Positions 52,709 to 62,283 are shown, numbered from the stretch's first letter. The stretch is 64,000 bases of DNA from Planctomycetota bacterium (GCA_022711465.1 JAKLEZ010000003.1:1-64000); one strand, 5' to 3'. Notes: generated by a model from the sequence alone, not told the origin. Made by a program: numbers and translations.

Positions 52709-53884
52709 TCAGCCGATTGTCCCGGTCTGCTTCATTGCTTTGAGTGCGCCCTGATGCAGGATCTTGCCTTCCTTGGTCACCAGCGAGTGCCGCACGATCT
52801 CGTCATCCATGTTCAGCCGCCCCGGGCCGTCCTTGAACAGGTTCTCGACGTAGTGAAGCATGTTGTGGGCGTATAGCCAGGAGGCGTCGACAGCCATCGA
52901 ACCGGGAATGTTCGCGGTCCCGCAGACGAACACATCGTTCACGACGGTCTCGCGACCGGGGGTGGTCACGGCGCAATTACCCCCTTGGTCGATCGAGACA
53001 TCCACGATGACCGAGCCCGGCCGCATGCTCCGCACCATCTCTTCGGTGATCAGGACCGGAGCCACCTCGCCCGGAATCAGCGCGCTCAGAATGATGATGT
53101 CCACCTGCGGCACAATGTTCCGTAACGCGGCTCGTTCACGATCCAGCCACTCGGTCGGCAGGGCTTTGGCGTAACCGCCCTCGCCGAGAGCCAGCTCCTC
53201 CGGAACCTCGAAGCCGACCACCTGTGTTCCCTTCAGACTGCCGGCCTCTCGCCGGGCTTCCGGGCGGATATCAAACGCCTTGACCACCCCTCCCAGTCGC
53301 TTTGCGGCGGCGATCGCCTGCAAACCGACTACCCCGGCGCCGATTACCAGGACCTGGGCGGGCTGAATGACACCGATCGCCGTCCCGATCATCGGGATAA
53401 ACCGCGGAAAATGGCCCGCCGCGATCAGCACGGAACGATAGCCGGTCACCGTGCTCATCGAGGTCAGCGCATCCATGGTCTGAGCGCGCGAAATCCGGGG
53501 AATCCCATCCATGGTGAACGCGGTGACGTTCCGATCCCGCAACGTCTTGATCATGCCATGATTGGGCGGCGCGGCGGGATGCAGAAACGTGATCAGGATC
53601 GTACCGGGACGAAGCATTTCCGCCTCGCTCTTGCCGGCGGCCTTGTTGAAGTGCGGTTGCTTGACCTTCAAAACAACGTCCGCCCGGTCAAACAGCGTCT
53701 TGGCGTCCGCGACGATCTTCGCTCCGGCCGCCGCGTATTCCGAGTCCGCCCTGAATACACCTTTGCCCGCCAGAGTCTCCACCAGGACCTCGAAGCCCAT
53801 CGCAGTATACTTCTTCACCGTCTCAGGCAGCGCTGCCACGCGCTTCTCTTCTTCCAGTATTTCCTTGGGAACACCAATAATCAT
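52709..53884 (-). CDS. pntA1: NAD(P) transhydrogenase subunit alpha, NAD-binding part
   Basis: 391 residues, with GAGGTTTAG upstream of ATG 53884. It has the alanine dehydrogenase/PNT N-domain (MIIGVPKEILEEEKRVAALP, then VLKVKQPHF). The loop PRISRAQTMDALTSMSTVTG and the Rossmann glycine motif VLVIGAGVVGLQAIAAAKRL, followed by VKAFDIRPEARREAGSLKG, are also present. The NAD-site acidic residue is the D of AFDIR. It is the soluble dI component that binds NADH on the cytoplasmic side. First gene of the transhydrogenase operon. Confidence 0.95.
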   Translation of the reverse strand: MIIGVPKEILEEEKRVAALPETVKKYTAMGFEVLVETLAGKGVFRADSEYAAAGAKIVADAKTLFDRADVVLKVKQPHFNKAAGKSEAEMLRPGTILITFLHPAAPPNHGMIKTLRDRNVTAFTMDGIPRISRAQTMDALTSMSTVTGYRSVLIAAGHFPRFIPMIGTAIGVIQPAQVLVIGAGVVGLQAIAAAKRLGGVVKAFDIRPEARREAGSLKGTQVVGFEVPEELALGEGGYAKALPTEWLDRERAALRNIVPQVDIIILSALIPGEVAPVLITEEMVRSMRPGSVIVDVSIDQGGNCAVTTPGRETVVNDVFVCGTANIPGSMAVDASWLYAHNMLHYVENLFKDGPGRLNMDDEIVRHSLVTKEGKILHQGALKAMKQTGTIG

Positions 53885-53946
53885 GACTAAACCTCACAGC
53901 CTCAACTTGTCTCAGGGCTCAATCAAGCCCCACCTTGTGCACTGGG

Positions 53947-54387
53947 TCACGCATTTCCCTTGTACGACCGCATCATCGGCATGATACGACGGACAGCCTG
54001 GTGCAGCACCGGTGGCTGCTGCGAGTCCAGTAGCTCCTGCATTTGCCTTCCGACTTGACTGCGGAGCCTGGCCAATCGCCGCTCACGACTCTGGGCGAGC
54101 CGTTCGCCCATCGCGGCCAACACCTCGGCGGCCAGCACGCGGACACGATGATAGAGCCCCTCATTCATCATGATCCGGCAGGCCTCCTCCACCAGCGGCT
54201 CGGACGGTCTGTAGACTTCACGCAACGCCTCGAGAGCGGCTTTACGCATTCGCCAGTTATCCTGAAACCGCAGGATCCTCAGCAGCTCCTTCTGGTACTC
54301 GTCAACGAGACGATCGTGCTTGACGCGATCAAGCTCCTCGAGTACACCTCCCCACTCCTCCAGATTGTCCAAGGCGTGTGTGTCCAT
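53947..54387 (-). CDS. Small alpha-helical (HEAT-like) protein of unknown function
   Basis: 146 residues from ATG 54387, with GAGGAC 6-7 bases upstream; the frame reaches 54582 but the extra part is Cys/Arg/Pro-rich. The sequence is almost all helix with paired amphipathic segments, for example ELLRILRFQDNWRMRKAALE, ALREVYRPSEPLVEEACRIM and VRVLAAEVLAAMGERLAQSR, as in HEAT-type repeats. It ends with RRIMPMMRSYKGNA. It lies 63 bases upstream of pntA1 in the same direction, so it may be cotranscribed with the transhydrogenase genes. Function unknown. Confidence 0.7.
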   Translation of the reverse strand: MDTHALDNLEEWGGVLEELDRVKHDRLVDEYQKELLRILRFQDNWRMRKAALEALREVYRPSEPLVEEACRIMMNEGLYHRVRVLAAEVLAAMGERLAQSRERRLARLRSQVGRQMQELLDSQQPPVLHQAVRRIMPMMRSYKGNA

Positions 54388-54460
54388 CTCAGTCCTCACG
54401 TTGGATTGAAGTCTCCAGTCGAATAGCCGTCTTCCTTTCTGATCGTCCGGGCGAGCTGGT

Positions 54461-54899
54461 CTATGCCCCGTCGCGAGCCTGCACGGGCTGCAGGAACATG
54501 GACATCCAGACGACACGGCCGTCCCTTCTGCGAAGCCGAAACGAGACATCACCGGCTGAAACGCCGTGGCGGGCATCCTCAAGCACCGCTGCTACCCTCA
54601 GTCGATCGTCCGCAACAACCCAGCTCAACGGAAAACCAGGCGTGGCCAGACATTCCTCGACCGAATAGCTGGTCACTCGCTCAACGGCCGGGTCGACCCA
54701 ACGCAGACGACCGCCTGCATCAATCCATGACTCCAGGTCGGGCGTGCCGTTGGCGATGGCATCAAACTGATCTCGGCTCCTTCTGAGTCCATCCTCCGTG
54801 AACCGACGAGCGGTTTCCGCTTGTTCAAGTTCCTCGACGCGAGCGCGGGCTTCGCAACTCCTGGATCAGCCCCACCTTGGTTTTGGCTGAGTCGCGCAT
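54461..54899 (-). pseudogene. Frameshifted PAS-domain signalling protein
   Basis: ATG 54899 opens MRDSAKTKVGLIQEL. The natural continuation EARARVEELEQAETARRFTE is found only after skipping one base at 54854 (GAG TTG C GAA GCC). After the shift the frame reads as a PAS domain: SRDQFDAIANGTPDLESWID, then GGRLRWVDPAVERVTSYSVE and DVSFRLRRRDGRVVWMSMF. It ends at 54461 soon after the PAS strand pair, with no kinase or cyclase domain. This looks like the N-terminal sensor piece of a larger signalling protein that is frameshifted and truncated. A sequencing error at 54854 is the main alternative. Confidence 0.75.
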
Positions 54900-56049
54900 G
54901 ACCGTCTCCCGCCGACCCTGTATCGTGCGCGACCTCCGCTCGGTCGATGCGAGCCGGAACACCGGCATCGACTACGAAAAGGCCTCCGCGGACCTGATCC
55001 CACCGATGACACAACCGAGCAGCATAACCCGACTCCTTGGCCGACACCATTCGCTTGACCGTAGCCACGGAATCGAAACGAACCTCCGCAAAAGAGCCGA
55101 CACCGGCCAGAGGCCCGCCGTGAGACCGACCCATCCACGGCCGCCGCAGGATGCTCTCTTCTCTCGGGTGGGTACCTGCCACCACGGGCCCCCGGGCGGC
55201 GTCCCTTCCCGCTCCAGCCCTTGCCTGTAAGGCCTCCCATCACGCCGAACACCACGCGCCCGCATCACCTGCCGATGACGCCCCCCCCCATCGATCCGCT
55301 TCACCGCGGCAGCCTTCCTGCCACTTCCCAAGAACTTCATCGGGGGCGATCAAGCCATCGGCCGCATCATCCCCAACCGCGTCACCGACGCTTCCGACAC
55401 GCAGAGGATCGTCGCCCAACCGGGCGTCATCGGCTCGGTCGCCATTCCAGCCGCCCTGGTCAACCACATAAACCGACCTCCGCCAGCGGGCCGAGGGTCC
55501 CCCGGCCTGATCACGAATCACCCCTCGGCGCTCGGAGATGGCCGCCACGTTGACCATCATCCTTGGCCCGGGCACGGCTCAGGGCATCGCGAACTTCCCG
55601 TCCCCGGTCGGCGCCGGGCGGCCGGAGCATCCTCCGAATCCGCGGTCTCCAGCCCCAAGGCCAGCCGATCGCGCTCCTGTAGAATGTCCTCTCTCTACTC
55701 AAACGCGCCGACTTGCCTGGATCCAGCCAGTCCGCCGGGCACACCTAACGAGCCGGCCGCTCATGGCCCGGGCCAGACGAGACCACCTCAGAGACCAGTG
55801 CCCGCGAAACCAAGTCGATCCGCATCTCATCATAACATCATTATTATCATGATCTTAAATCCACTTGGCCATCGACTGCTGGACCTCAAAAGGAAATCGT
55901 ATCCAGTAAGTCCTAATTCTTCCTTGAAATCGTACCTCACAGGTGCTATATTTAGCCAACATCCCAAGCTGGATCGTCTTCCCGTTACGGTCAGCCTTGG
56001 GGAGGAGGCAGTAAGTCGGCCTCAGGCAGAAAGTGAGTGTGGCTTTGCC
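54900..56049. other. Decayed 1.1 kb region upstream of the ISC operon
   Basis: No intact gene. On the plus strand a patch at about 55300-55450 has strongly GC3-biased codons (PKNFIGGDQAIGRIIPNRVT) but no start, and it is preceded by a run of nine C residues at 55281-55289. On the minus strand 54970-55230 shows open but unrecognised frames. This looks like degraded coding DNA. The last 250 bases become AT-richer and carry the ISC promoter. Confidence 0.5.
55924..55952 (+). promoter_or_regulatory. Sigma70-type promoter of the ISC operon
   Basis: TTGAAA (55924-55929) is followed after exactly 17 bases by TATATT (55947-55952), in an AT-rich patch just before the regulator gene. The leader to the ATG at 56050 is about 90 bases. 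It is one of the best promoter matches in the window. No type 1 IscR operator consensus was recognised around it. Confidence 0.6.
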
Positions 56050-56718
56050 ATGCTGTCCTTCACTCGGAAGACAGACTACGCGTTGATATCCCTGGCTCAC
56101 ATTGCTCGCAGCCAGGGCAACTACTGCAGCGCCAGGGAGATCGCCACCCACTATGGCATGCCCATTCCCCTGCTCATGAACATCCTCAAGGTGCTCAGCC
56201 AACACGGTATCACCCGCTCGATTCGCGGCCCACGGGGCGGCTACCAGCTCGCCAAGCCGCCGAAGGATGTCACCCTCCACGATATCATTGTGGCCGTCGA
56301 CGGACCCGTTGCCCTGACCCACTGTCTGGAGAAAATGGTCTACGATCAGGCCCATGCTCACGACAGAAGCACGGGCCCATCGCTGGACAGCTCTTGCCGC
56401 GAGGCCTCGGTGTCGGCTGACCAGGATCCTGGGGTGGGCTGCAAGGACGATTCCCACGTCAGAGGTGACGGGGCCCGCCCTCAACTCGAGGACTGCTGCC
56501 TGAAGCAGGTGTGTCCTGTCCGGGGGCAGGTGCATCGCGTCCACCACAAGCTGGTAGCGTTCCTTCAGGAGGTCACGCTGGCCGACATCGTTGAAAAGGC
56601 GGTATGGCGTGACGGCGTCGCCAATCTGGCCGGCGGGGATGGAACGGCCGCCACGGGCTTCTCGGAGGCAACCAGCGAAGGAGTATCCAAGCATGAAGTC
56701 GCCCATCTACCTGGATAA
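56050..56718 (+). CDS. iscR: Rrf2-family Fe-S regulator (IscR-like) with long insertion
   Basis: 222 residues from ATG 56050. The winged helix is clear at 1-75: [20 protein letters not shown], a [15 protein letters not shown] helix, [15 protein letters not shown]. In E. coli IscR three cysteines (92, 98, 104) and a histidine hold a 2Fe-2S cluster. Here C92 (LTHCLEK) is followed by about 56 polar residues with C116 and C131 before C149-C150 and C155 ([11 protein letters not shown]). The protein then resumes the normal helix ([17 protein letters not shown]) and a 40-residue tail. It probably represses or tunes the downstream ISC genes. Its 3' end overlaps iscS by 26 bases. Confidence 0.85.
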   Translation: MLSFTRKTDYALISLAHIARSQGNYCSAREIATHYGMPIPLLMNILKVLSQHGITRSIRGPRGGYQLAKPPKDVTLHDIIVAVDGPVALTHCLEKMVYDQAHAHDRSTGPSLDSSCREASVSADQDPGVGCKDDSHVRGDGARPQLEDCCLKQVCPVRGQVHRVHHKLVAFLQEVTLADIVEKAVWRDGVANLAGGDGTAATGFSEATSEGVSKHEVAHLPG

Positions 56719-57907
56719 CAACGCCACGACCCCGGTCGACCCCAGAGTCCTGGAGGCCATGCTTCCCTACTTCCGAGAGAAGTTCGGCAATGCCGCGAGC
56801 CGCAACCATCCCTTTGGCTGGGAGGCCGAGGAAGCGGTCGACAAGGCTCGTGAGCAGGTCGCTTCGGTCATTGGGGCGAGCGCCAAGGAGATCGTCTGGA
56901 CCAGCGGAGCCACCGAGAGCAACAACATCGCGATCAAAGGCACGGCCCGGATGTACCGGGACAAGGGCAGGCACATCATCACCCAGACCACCGAACACAA
57001 GGCCGTACTGGATCCCTGCAAGTACCTGGAGCAGGAAGGCTGGCAGGTTACCGTTCTGAGCGTCCCCAAGAGCGGCCGGATCCACATGGACGAGCTCAAG
57101 GCCGCCATTCGTCCCGACACCGTGCTGATCTCGATCATGTTCGGCAACAACGAGATCGGCACCGTCCAGCCAATTCCCGAAATCGGGGCGCTGTGCAAGC
57201 AGAAAGGCATCCTCTTCCATACCGACGCCACGCAGGCGTTTGGCAAGGTGCCCATCGACGTCGAAGACATGGGCATCGACCTGTTGAGCGCTTCCGCTCA
57301 CAAGGTTTACGGGCCCAAGGGGGTCGGTTGTCTCTACGTCCGACGACGCGCACCGCGCGTCCGATGTGAGCCCGTTCTGCATGGCGGCGGGCACGAACGC
57401 GGCATGCGATCCGGCACCCTCAATGTCCCCGGCATTGTCGGATTCGGCGCGGCCGCGGCTATCGCCAAGGACGAGATGGCCGCAGAGAGCGCCAGGCTTG
57501 CCACTCTGCGTGACCGCCTCTGGACCGGTCTCAGCACGCAGCTCAACGAGATCTACCGCAACGGTGATCCTGTCCATTCGCTCCCGGGCACGCTCAACGT
57601 GAGTTTCTCCTACGTCGAGGGTGAGTCGCTGATGATGGGCTTCAGCAACATCGCGGTGAGCAGCGGCTCGGCGTGTACCAGCGCCTCGCTCGAACCCAGT
57701 TACGTTCTCAAGGCCCTGGGCGTCGGCGATGACCTGGCCCACAGCTCGATCCGTTTCAGCCTTGGGCGGTTCAACACCGCCGACGAAATCGAGCAGGCTG
57801 CGAGCCAGGTGGTCAGTACGGTTCGCCGCCTGCGTGAAATGAGTCCGCTGGCCGAAATGGTCGCGGAGGGCATCGACCCGCGGAGCGTGGAATGGGCTCA
57901 CCATTGA
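56693..57907 (+). CDS. iscS: Cysteine desulfurase IscS
   Basis: 404 residues, the exact length class of E. coli IscS. AAGGAG lies 8 bases before ATG 56693. It removes sulfur from cysteine and hands it to IscU. PLP site: K204 in [12 protein letters not shown]. Other marks are [48 protein letters not shown] and [10 protein letters not shown]. The catalytic persulfide residue is C328 in [17 protein letters not shown], with the long loop of group I enzymes. The C-terminal end is typical for IscU docking. Confidence 0.97.
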   Translation: MKSPIYLDNNATTPVDPRVLEAMLPYFREKFGNAASRNHPFGWEAEEAVDKAREQVASVIGASAKEIVWTSGATESNNIAIKGTARMYRDKGRHIITQTTEHKAVLDPCKYLEQEGWQVTVLSVPKSGRIHMDELKAAIRPDTVLISIMFGNNEIGTVQPIPEIGALCKQKGILFHTDATQAFGKVPIDVEDMGIDLLSASAHKVYGPKGVGCLYVRRRAPRVRCEPVLHGGGHERGMRSGTLNVPGIVGFGAAAAIAKDEMAAESARLATLRDRLWTGLSTQLNEIYRNGDPVHSLPGTLNVSFSYVEGESLMMGFSNIAVSSGSACTSASLEPSYVLKALGVGDDLAHSSIRFSLGRFNTADEIEQAASQVVSTVRRLREMSPLAEMVAEGIDPRSVEWAHH

Positions 57908-57984
57908 GCCCTGTCCCCGCCTTGACAGCCGCGGGAAGTGACCAACAATGACGGCAAGCAGGCTTGCCGAAAGGAGTAGTTGCC

Positions 57985-58425
57985 ATGGCCTACAGCGAGA
58001 AGATCCTGGACCACTACAGTAACCCCCGAAACATCGGCGCGTTGGACCGCGGCGATGCTCGCGTGGGGACCGGCGTAGTCGGCGCTCCCGAGTGCGGCGA
58101 CGTCATGAAGCTGCAGATCAAGATCGACGAAAACCATCGCATCGTGGACGCCAAGTTCAAGACCTTCGGATGCGGAAGTGCCATCGCCAGCAGTTCGCTG
58201 GCCACCGAATGGGTCAAGGGCAAGACTCTTGATGAGGCTCTGCAGATCAAGAACACCGACATTGTCCGCGAACTGGCCCTCCCGCCGGTGAAGATCCATT
58301 GCAGCGTCTTGGCCGAAGACGCCATCCGGGCCGCGATCGCCGACGTGCAGCGAAAAAACGGCATGGTCGCCGGAAGCCAGCCGGCCCAGGCGTCCACCGG
58401 TCAGCAACCGGCGGGGGCGCAGTAA
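57985..58425 (+). CDS. iscU: Fe-S cluster scaffold IscU
   Basis: 146 residues from ATG 57985, with AAGGAG 10 bases upstream. It opens with MAYSEKILDHYSNPRNIG. The three scaffold cysteines are in PECGDVMKL, KFKTFGCGSAIASSS and VKIHCSVLAEDAI, with the regulatory Asp directly after the first Cys-Gly. The HscA-binding LPPVK motif is conserved (ALPPVKIHC). A 25-residue Gln/Ala/Pro tail extends the usual 128 residues. It builds clusters from IscS sulfur and passes them on with HscA/HscB. Confidence 0.97.
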   Translation: MAYSEKILDHYSNPRNIGALDRGDARVGTGVVGAPECGDVMKLQIKIDENHRIVDAKFKTFGCGSAIASSSLATEWVKGKTLDEALQIKNTDIVRELALPPVKIHCSVLAEDAIRAAIADVQRKNGMVAGSQPAQASTGQQPAGAQ

Positions 58426-58473
58426 TCGTTTTCGAGTGACGGACACGACACCCTAACAGGAGACCCAGTAGTC

Positions 58474-58806
58474 ATGGCCTTGGAGCTCACCGAACGAGCG
58501 GCGCGGGAAATCAAGACCATCCTCGAGCAGCAGAACCTGCCCGCCGACAAGACCTACCTTCGCCTTGGCGTCAAGGGCGGCGGATGCAGCGGTTTCAGCT
58601 ACTCCCTCGACCTGACCGAAGTGAAGGGCGATCTGGACGAGGAGTTCGAGGTCAACGGCATCAAGTGCGTCGTCGACCCCAAGAGCTACCTCTACCTGAA
58701 CGGCGTGACTCTCGATTTCCGCGACGAATTGACCGGCCGCGGGTTCGTCTTCAACAACCCCAACGCCACTCACACCTGCGGCTGCGGCAGCAGCTTCTCG
58801 GCGTGA
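58474..58806 (+). CDS. iscA: A-type Fe-S carrier IscA
   Basis: 110 residues, AGGAGA upstream of ATG 58474. It opens with LELTERAAREIKTILEQQNL. The three ligand cysteines are in GGGCSGFSYSL and HTCGCGSSFSA, and PKSYLYLNGVTLDF precedes the last pair. It carries clusters from IscU to target enzymes. It lies between iscU and hscB, as in the classical operon. Confidence 0.96.
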   Translation: MALELTERAAREIKTILEQQNLPADKTYLRLGVKGGGCSGFSYSLDLTEVKGDLDEEFEVNGIKCVVDPKSYLYLNGVTLDFRDELTGRGFVFNNPNATHTCGCGSSFSA

Positions 58807-58916
58807 CCGGCGCCCGGCAGCGGTGACGCGACCCTCGGTCCGTGAGCGCCTTTCGTGCCCGCGGCGGATCGGGGTATGGTCGCCGGAGGGCCACCAACAT
58901 CTGGAGAACGTCCACC

Positions 58917-59561
58917 ATGAGCGAACCAGCCTCGACACCACCTCTCCGCTGCACGGAATGCGAGAATCCCATGGATTCCCCCATCGCCTGCTCGACCTGC
59001 GGAGCACTGAGCCAGATGCCGGCCGACAGCTTCGATTCGTATGAGCTGTTCGGCATCAAGCGGGAATACGACATCGACCCCAGGGCGCTGCACCACAAGT
59101 ACCTTTGCCTCAGCCGGGTCATTCACCCCGACCTTGCTTCGGGTGAAGCCGGCCAGCAGCGCAGTCAGTCCCTGAACCTCAGCGCCGAGCTCAACCGGGC
59201 CTACGACACGCTCCGCGACCCGGTGGCCAGGGCGGAGTACATGCTCTCGCTGGCCGGCGGTCCGAAGTCTTCCGAGAACAAGACCGTTCCCCAGGAGTTG
59301 CTCGGCCAGGTGCTGGGGTTCCGCGAGGAGATCGAGGACGCCAGGGCATCAGGCGATACGGCCGCCCTGCAGGCCGTCCAGCAGCAGTTGCTCGGCCGCA
59401 GGGAAACCGCCCTCACGCGGATCGCGGAACTCGCCCGCGGGCTGGAAACCGGCGACCTGCAGAACCGGATCCGCCTCCGCGAACAGTTGAACACCGTGAA
59501 GTACTGGAACAATCTCCTGGACCAGATCCCGCCCACGGGCTTGGCCGGGCGGCGGGGGTAA
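58917..59561 (+). CDS. hscB: Co-chaperone HscB with N-terminal zinc-ribbon-like segment
   Basis: 214 residues from ATG 58917 (GGAGAA upstream); the frame reaches 58842. Residues 10-35 hold two CxxC pairs (LRCTECENP, ACSTCGALSQMP), a zinc-binding pattern known from eukaryotic HSCB but absent from E. coli HscB. The J-domain has HPD in SRVIHPDLASG, followed by LNRAYDTLRDPVARAEYML. The C-terminal three-helix IscU-binding domain runs from about 135 to 205. It stimulates HscA and delivers IscU. It ends 3 bases before hscA. Confidence 0.92.
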   Translation: MSEPASTPPLRCTECENPMDSPIACSTCGALSQMPADSFDSYELFGIKREYDIDPRALHHKYLCLSRVIHPDLASGEAGQQRSQSLNLSAELNRAYDTLRDPVARAEYMLSLAGGPKSSENKTVPQELLGQVLGFREEIEDARASGDTAALQAVQQQLLGRRETALTRIAELARGLETGDLQNRIRLREQLNTVKYWNNLLDQIPPTGLAGRRG

Positions 59562-59564
59562 CGC

Positions 59565-61523
59565 ATGGGCGACACCACGGACATCGTGATCGGCATCGAT
59601 CTGGGCACAACCCATTCGCTGGTAGCCGTCTGCGACGAGTCCGGCCCGCGGGTGCTACGCGACGCCACCGGCGAGGGCCGCGTGCCCTCATGCCTGACCT
59701 TCGGCCTGGATGGCAAGGTGACTGTCGGCTGGGAGGCCAGGAACCACGCCATCGAGAATCCTACCTCCACCGTCTTCTCGATCAAGCGGCTCATGGGCCG
59801 TGGCTTCGACGAACTTGAACATGACGGCGAACTAGCTCAACTGCCCTACGCGGTCGTCAAGCGAGCGTCCTCCGAGACCGGGCGCGACATCCCCGCGGTT
59901 CGGATCGGCGACCGCCTGCTCACCCCCCCGGAGATCAGCGCCGTGATTCTGCGCGATCTCAAGCGTCGGGCCGAGACCCAGTTGGGCCGGGCCGTCCGCA
60001 AGGCGGTCATCACCGTTCCCGCCTATTTCGATGACGGGCAGCGCCAGGCCACGCGCGACGCCGGGCGCATCGCCGGCCTCGAGGTCCTGCGAATCGTCAA
60101 CGAACCTACCGCAGCCGCACTCGCATACGGCCTCGGCGTGCGCGGGCAGATCGACGGCCAGGAAACCAAGACCCAGCCGCTCCTCAAGCTGTCCGGGCAG
60201 TGTTCGACCTCCGATTGCGGATGCCCCCATTCCGCCCATCACGACGCGGACAGCGAGGAGTCAACCATCGCGGTGTACGATCTCGGCGGCGGGACGTTCG
60301 ATATCTCCATTCTCCGACTGGTCGAAGGTGTCTTCGAGGTGCTCAGCACCCACGGCAACACCCGGCTCGGCGGCGACGACTTCGACCGGCAGATCATCCA
60401 TCTCGTCGAACGCGAGGTCAAACAGCAGTTCGGCCTGGATATTCAATCGCCGGCAACCCGACAGGCACTCCGCGGTCTCGCCGAGAACGTCAAGATCCGC
60501 CTCAGCAGTGAGCCTTCCGCATCCTTCGAGATCGACCTCGGATCGAACCGCGTCTACAGGAGAACGATTACCCGCGGCGAGCTCGAGGTCATGCTCGCCC
60601 CCTGGATCGAGCGGACCATCGAATCCTGCCGTCACGCCCTGGCTGACGCCAGGGTCGACCCTTCCCAGATCAGCCAGGTTGTCCTCGTCGGCGGCAGCAC
60701 CCGCACCCCGCTGGTGCGGAGCCGGGTCGAGGAGGTCTTCGGACGCAAACCCTACACCGCCCTCAATCCCGACGAGGTGGTCGCCCTGGGGGCCGCCGTT
60801 CAGGCCGGTATCCTCGCCGGCACCCGCCGCGACGCCCTGTTGCTCGATGTCGTGCCGCTGTCGCTCGGCATCGAGACCCTCGGCGGAGCCATGGGCAAGC
60901 TCATTCTCCGCAACACGCGCATTCCTTGCCAGGCCACCGAGCGGTTCAGCACCTTTGCGGACGGCCAGACCAACGTCAAGATCAACGTCCTTCAGGGCGA
61001 GCGCGAGCTGGCTCGCGACTGCCGCTCGCTGGGGATGTTCGAACTCCGTGGCGTGCCCCCGATGCCCGCGGGGATTCCAAAGATCCTGGTCACCTTCCTC
61101 ATCGATGAGAACGGCATCCTCAACGTCTCCGCCCGGGAGGAGCGCAGCGGGCAGGAGGCCGGCATCCAGATCGTGCCCACCCACGGGCTGACCCAGGACG
61201 AGGTCAAGCGCATGGAGCTGGAATCCTACGCACACGCTCGCGAAGATATGACCGCCCACCGGTTGATCGATCTGCGCAATCAGATCACCTTCGACACCGA
61301 CAAGACCGAACAGATGCTCGCTCGCGTGGGTGATCGCTTGGGACCCGGCGAGCGAGCCGCGATCGAACAGGCCATCCGCGATCTCCGCGGCAAGGCCGAG
61401 ACCCTCACCGACGCCGACGCTCTGCACAACGCCCTTATCGCGTTCGATCGCAACACCGTCCGGCTCGCGGAACTCGCCATCACCGCCACCTTGCAGGAGA
61501 CCCTCAACCAGGAGAAGCGATAA
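59565..61523 (+). CDS. hscA: Hsp70-type chaperone HscA with Cys/His-rich insertion
   Basis: 652 residues. The ATPase domain begins [19 protein letters not shown] and has [52 protein letters not shown] and [18 protein letters not shown] segment absent from E. coli HscA (about 193-233) carries C213, C218, C220, H222, H225 and H226 just before the phosphate-2 strand. The substrate domain starts near 395 with [20 protein letters not shown], followed by the helical lid. It releases clusters from IscU with HscB. The gene starts 3 bases after hscB and ends 1 base before fdx. Confidence 0.93.
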   Translation: MGDTTDIVIGIDLGTTHSLVAVCDESGPRVLRDATGEGRVPSCLTFGLDGKVTVGWEARNHAIENPTSTVFSIKRLMGRGFDELEHDGELAQLPYAVVKRASSETGRDIPAVRIGDRLLTPPEISAVILRDLKRRAETQLGRAVRKAVITVPAYFDDGQRQATRDAGRIAGLEVLRIVNEPTAAALAYGLGVRGQIDGQETKTQPLLKLSGQCSTSDCGCPHSAHHDADSEESTIAVYDLGGGTFDISILRLVEGVFEVLSTHGNTRLGGDDFDRQIIHLVEREVKQQFGLDIQSPATRQALRGLAENVKIRLSSEPSASFEIDLGSNRVYRRTITRGELEVMLAPWIERTIESCRHALADARVDPSQISQVVLVGGSTRTPLVRSRVEEVFGRKPYTALNPDEVVALGAAVQAGILAGTRRDALLLDVVPLSLGIETLGGAMGKLILRNTRIPCQATERFSTFADGQTNVKINVLQGERELARDCRSLGMFELRGVPPMPAGIPKILVTFLIDENGILNVSAREERSGQEAGIQIVPTHGLTQDEVKRMELESYAHAREDMTAHRLIDLRNQITFDTDKTEQMLARVGDRLGPGERAAIEQAIRDLRGKAETLTDADALHNALIAFDRNTVRLAELAITATLQETLNQEKR

Positions 61524-61524
61524 C

Positions 61525-61950
61525 ATGGGCGGCCAGAATCCCCACCCCGCCGAAGCCGACGTCCGGCTACCGAAACGCAAGTACCGGGTGACCTTCCTCC
61601 CGATGAACAAGACCGTCGAGGTGGATTGCCGGACCCTGCCGTACGCTGATCACGGCCGGCCGGGCAGCATCCTGGACATCGCCATGGAACATGGCATCGA
61701 TCTGGACCACGCTTGCGGCGGTGCCTGCGCCTGCTCCACCTGTCATGTCATCGTCCGCCAGGGCCTCGACCACTGCGGCGAGACCACCGATGAAGAGGAA
61801 GACCAGCTCGACGAGGCCTACGGGCTCACTCCCCAGTCGCGTCTCGGCTGCCAATGCGTCCCCGACGGAAGCGGCGATGTCGTCGTCGAAATCCCAGACT
61901 GGAATCGCAACCTCTCACGGGAAGGCGTGCCACAAACGCCCAGGCGATGA
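61525..61950 (+). CDS. fdx: Adrenodoxin-type 2Fe-2S ferredoxin
   Basis: 141 residues from ATG 61525, directly after hscA with GGAGAAG upstream. The 2Fe-2S ligands are in DHACGGACACSTCHVIVRQG plus RLGCQCV (pattern C-x5-C-x2-C-xn-C). The ISC ferredoxin features EEEDQLDEAYGLTPQSRLGC are present. The N-terminus is about 20 residues longer than in E. coli Fdx. It supplies electrons for cluster assembly on IscU. Confidence 0.95.
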   Translation: MGGQNPHPAEADVRLPKRKYRVTFLPMNKTVEVDCRTLPYADHGRPGSILDIAMEHGIDLDHACGGACACSTCHVIVRQGLDHCGETTDEEEDQLDEAYGLTPQSRLGCQCVPDGSGDVVVEIPDWNRNLSREGVPQTPRR

Positions 61951-62070
61951 GGAATGACTGTGAGGCGCAGCGCCGAGTCGTGCTGCCGGGTCGATCGTGC
62001 GGAGCGCAGGGAGAGAAAACGGTGACTGAATGCCGAGCGCCGAATGCGGACCGCTACTCTGGAGCCCCGT

Positions 62071-62283
62071 ATGTCACTCAAATGGACTGATACTGAAGAC
62101 ATCGCTATCCTGCTGCACGAGAAGTGGCCGGACGTCGATCCGCTCACCGTCCGGTTTACCGAACTGCGCCAGTGGGTTTGCGAACTCGAAGGATTCGCGG
62201 ACGACGTCAAGCTGTCGAACGAGGCCAAGCTCGAAGCGATTCAGATGGCGTGGCTGGAGGAGTACAACGCCGCCCGGGAGTGA
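62071..62283 (+). CDS. iscX: ISC accessory protein IscX
   Basis: 70 residues from ATG 62071, with GGAG 8 bases upstream. It matches the IscX family: LKWTDTEDIAILLHEKWPDV, TVRFTELRQWVCELEGF and LEAIQMAWLEEYN. It binds IscS and iron and modulates cluster assembly. It closes the ISC operon, 120 bases after fdx. I see no gene in that gap. Confidence 0.93.
   Translation: MSLKWTDTEDIAILLHEKWPDVDPLTVRFTELRQWVCELEGFADDVKLSNEAKLEAIQMAWLEEYNAARE

Noticed and set aside
56573..57904. Minus-strand open frame of 443 codons
   Set aside because: Antisense to iscS; low-complexity shadow.
60261..61610. Minus-strand open frame of 449 codons
   Set aside because: Antisense to hscA and the start of fdx; no motif.
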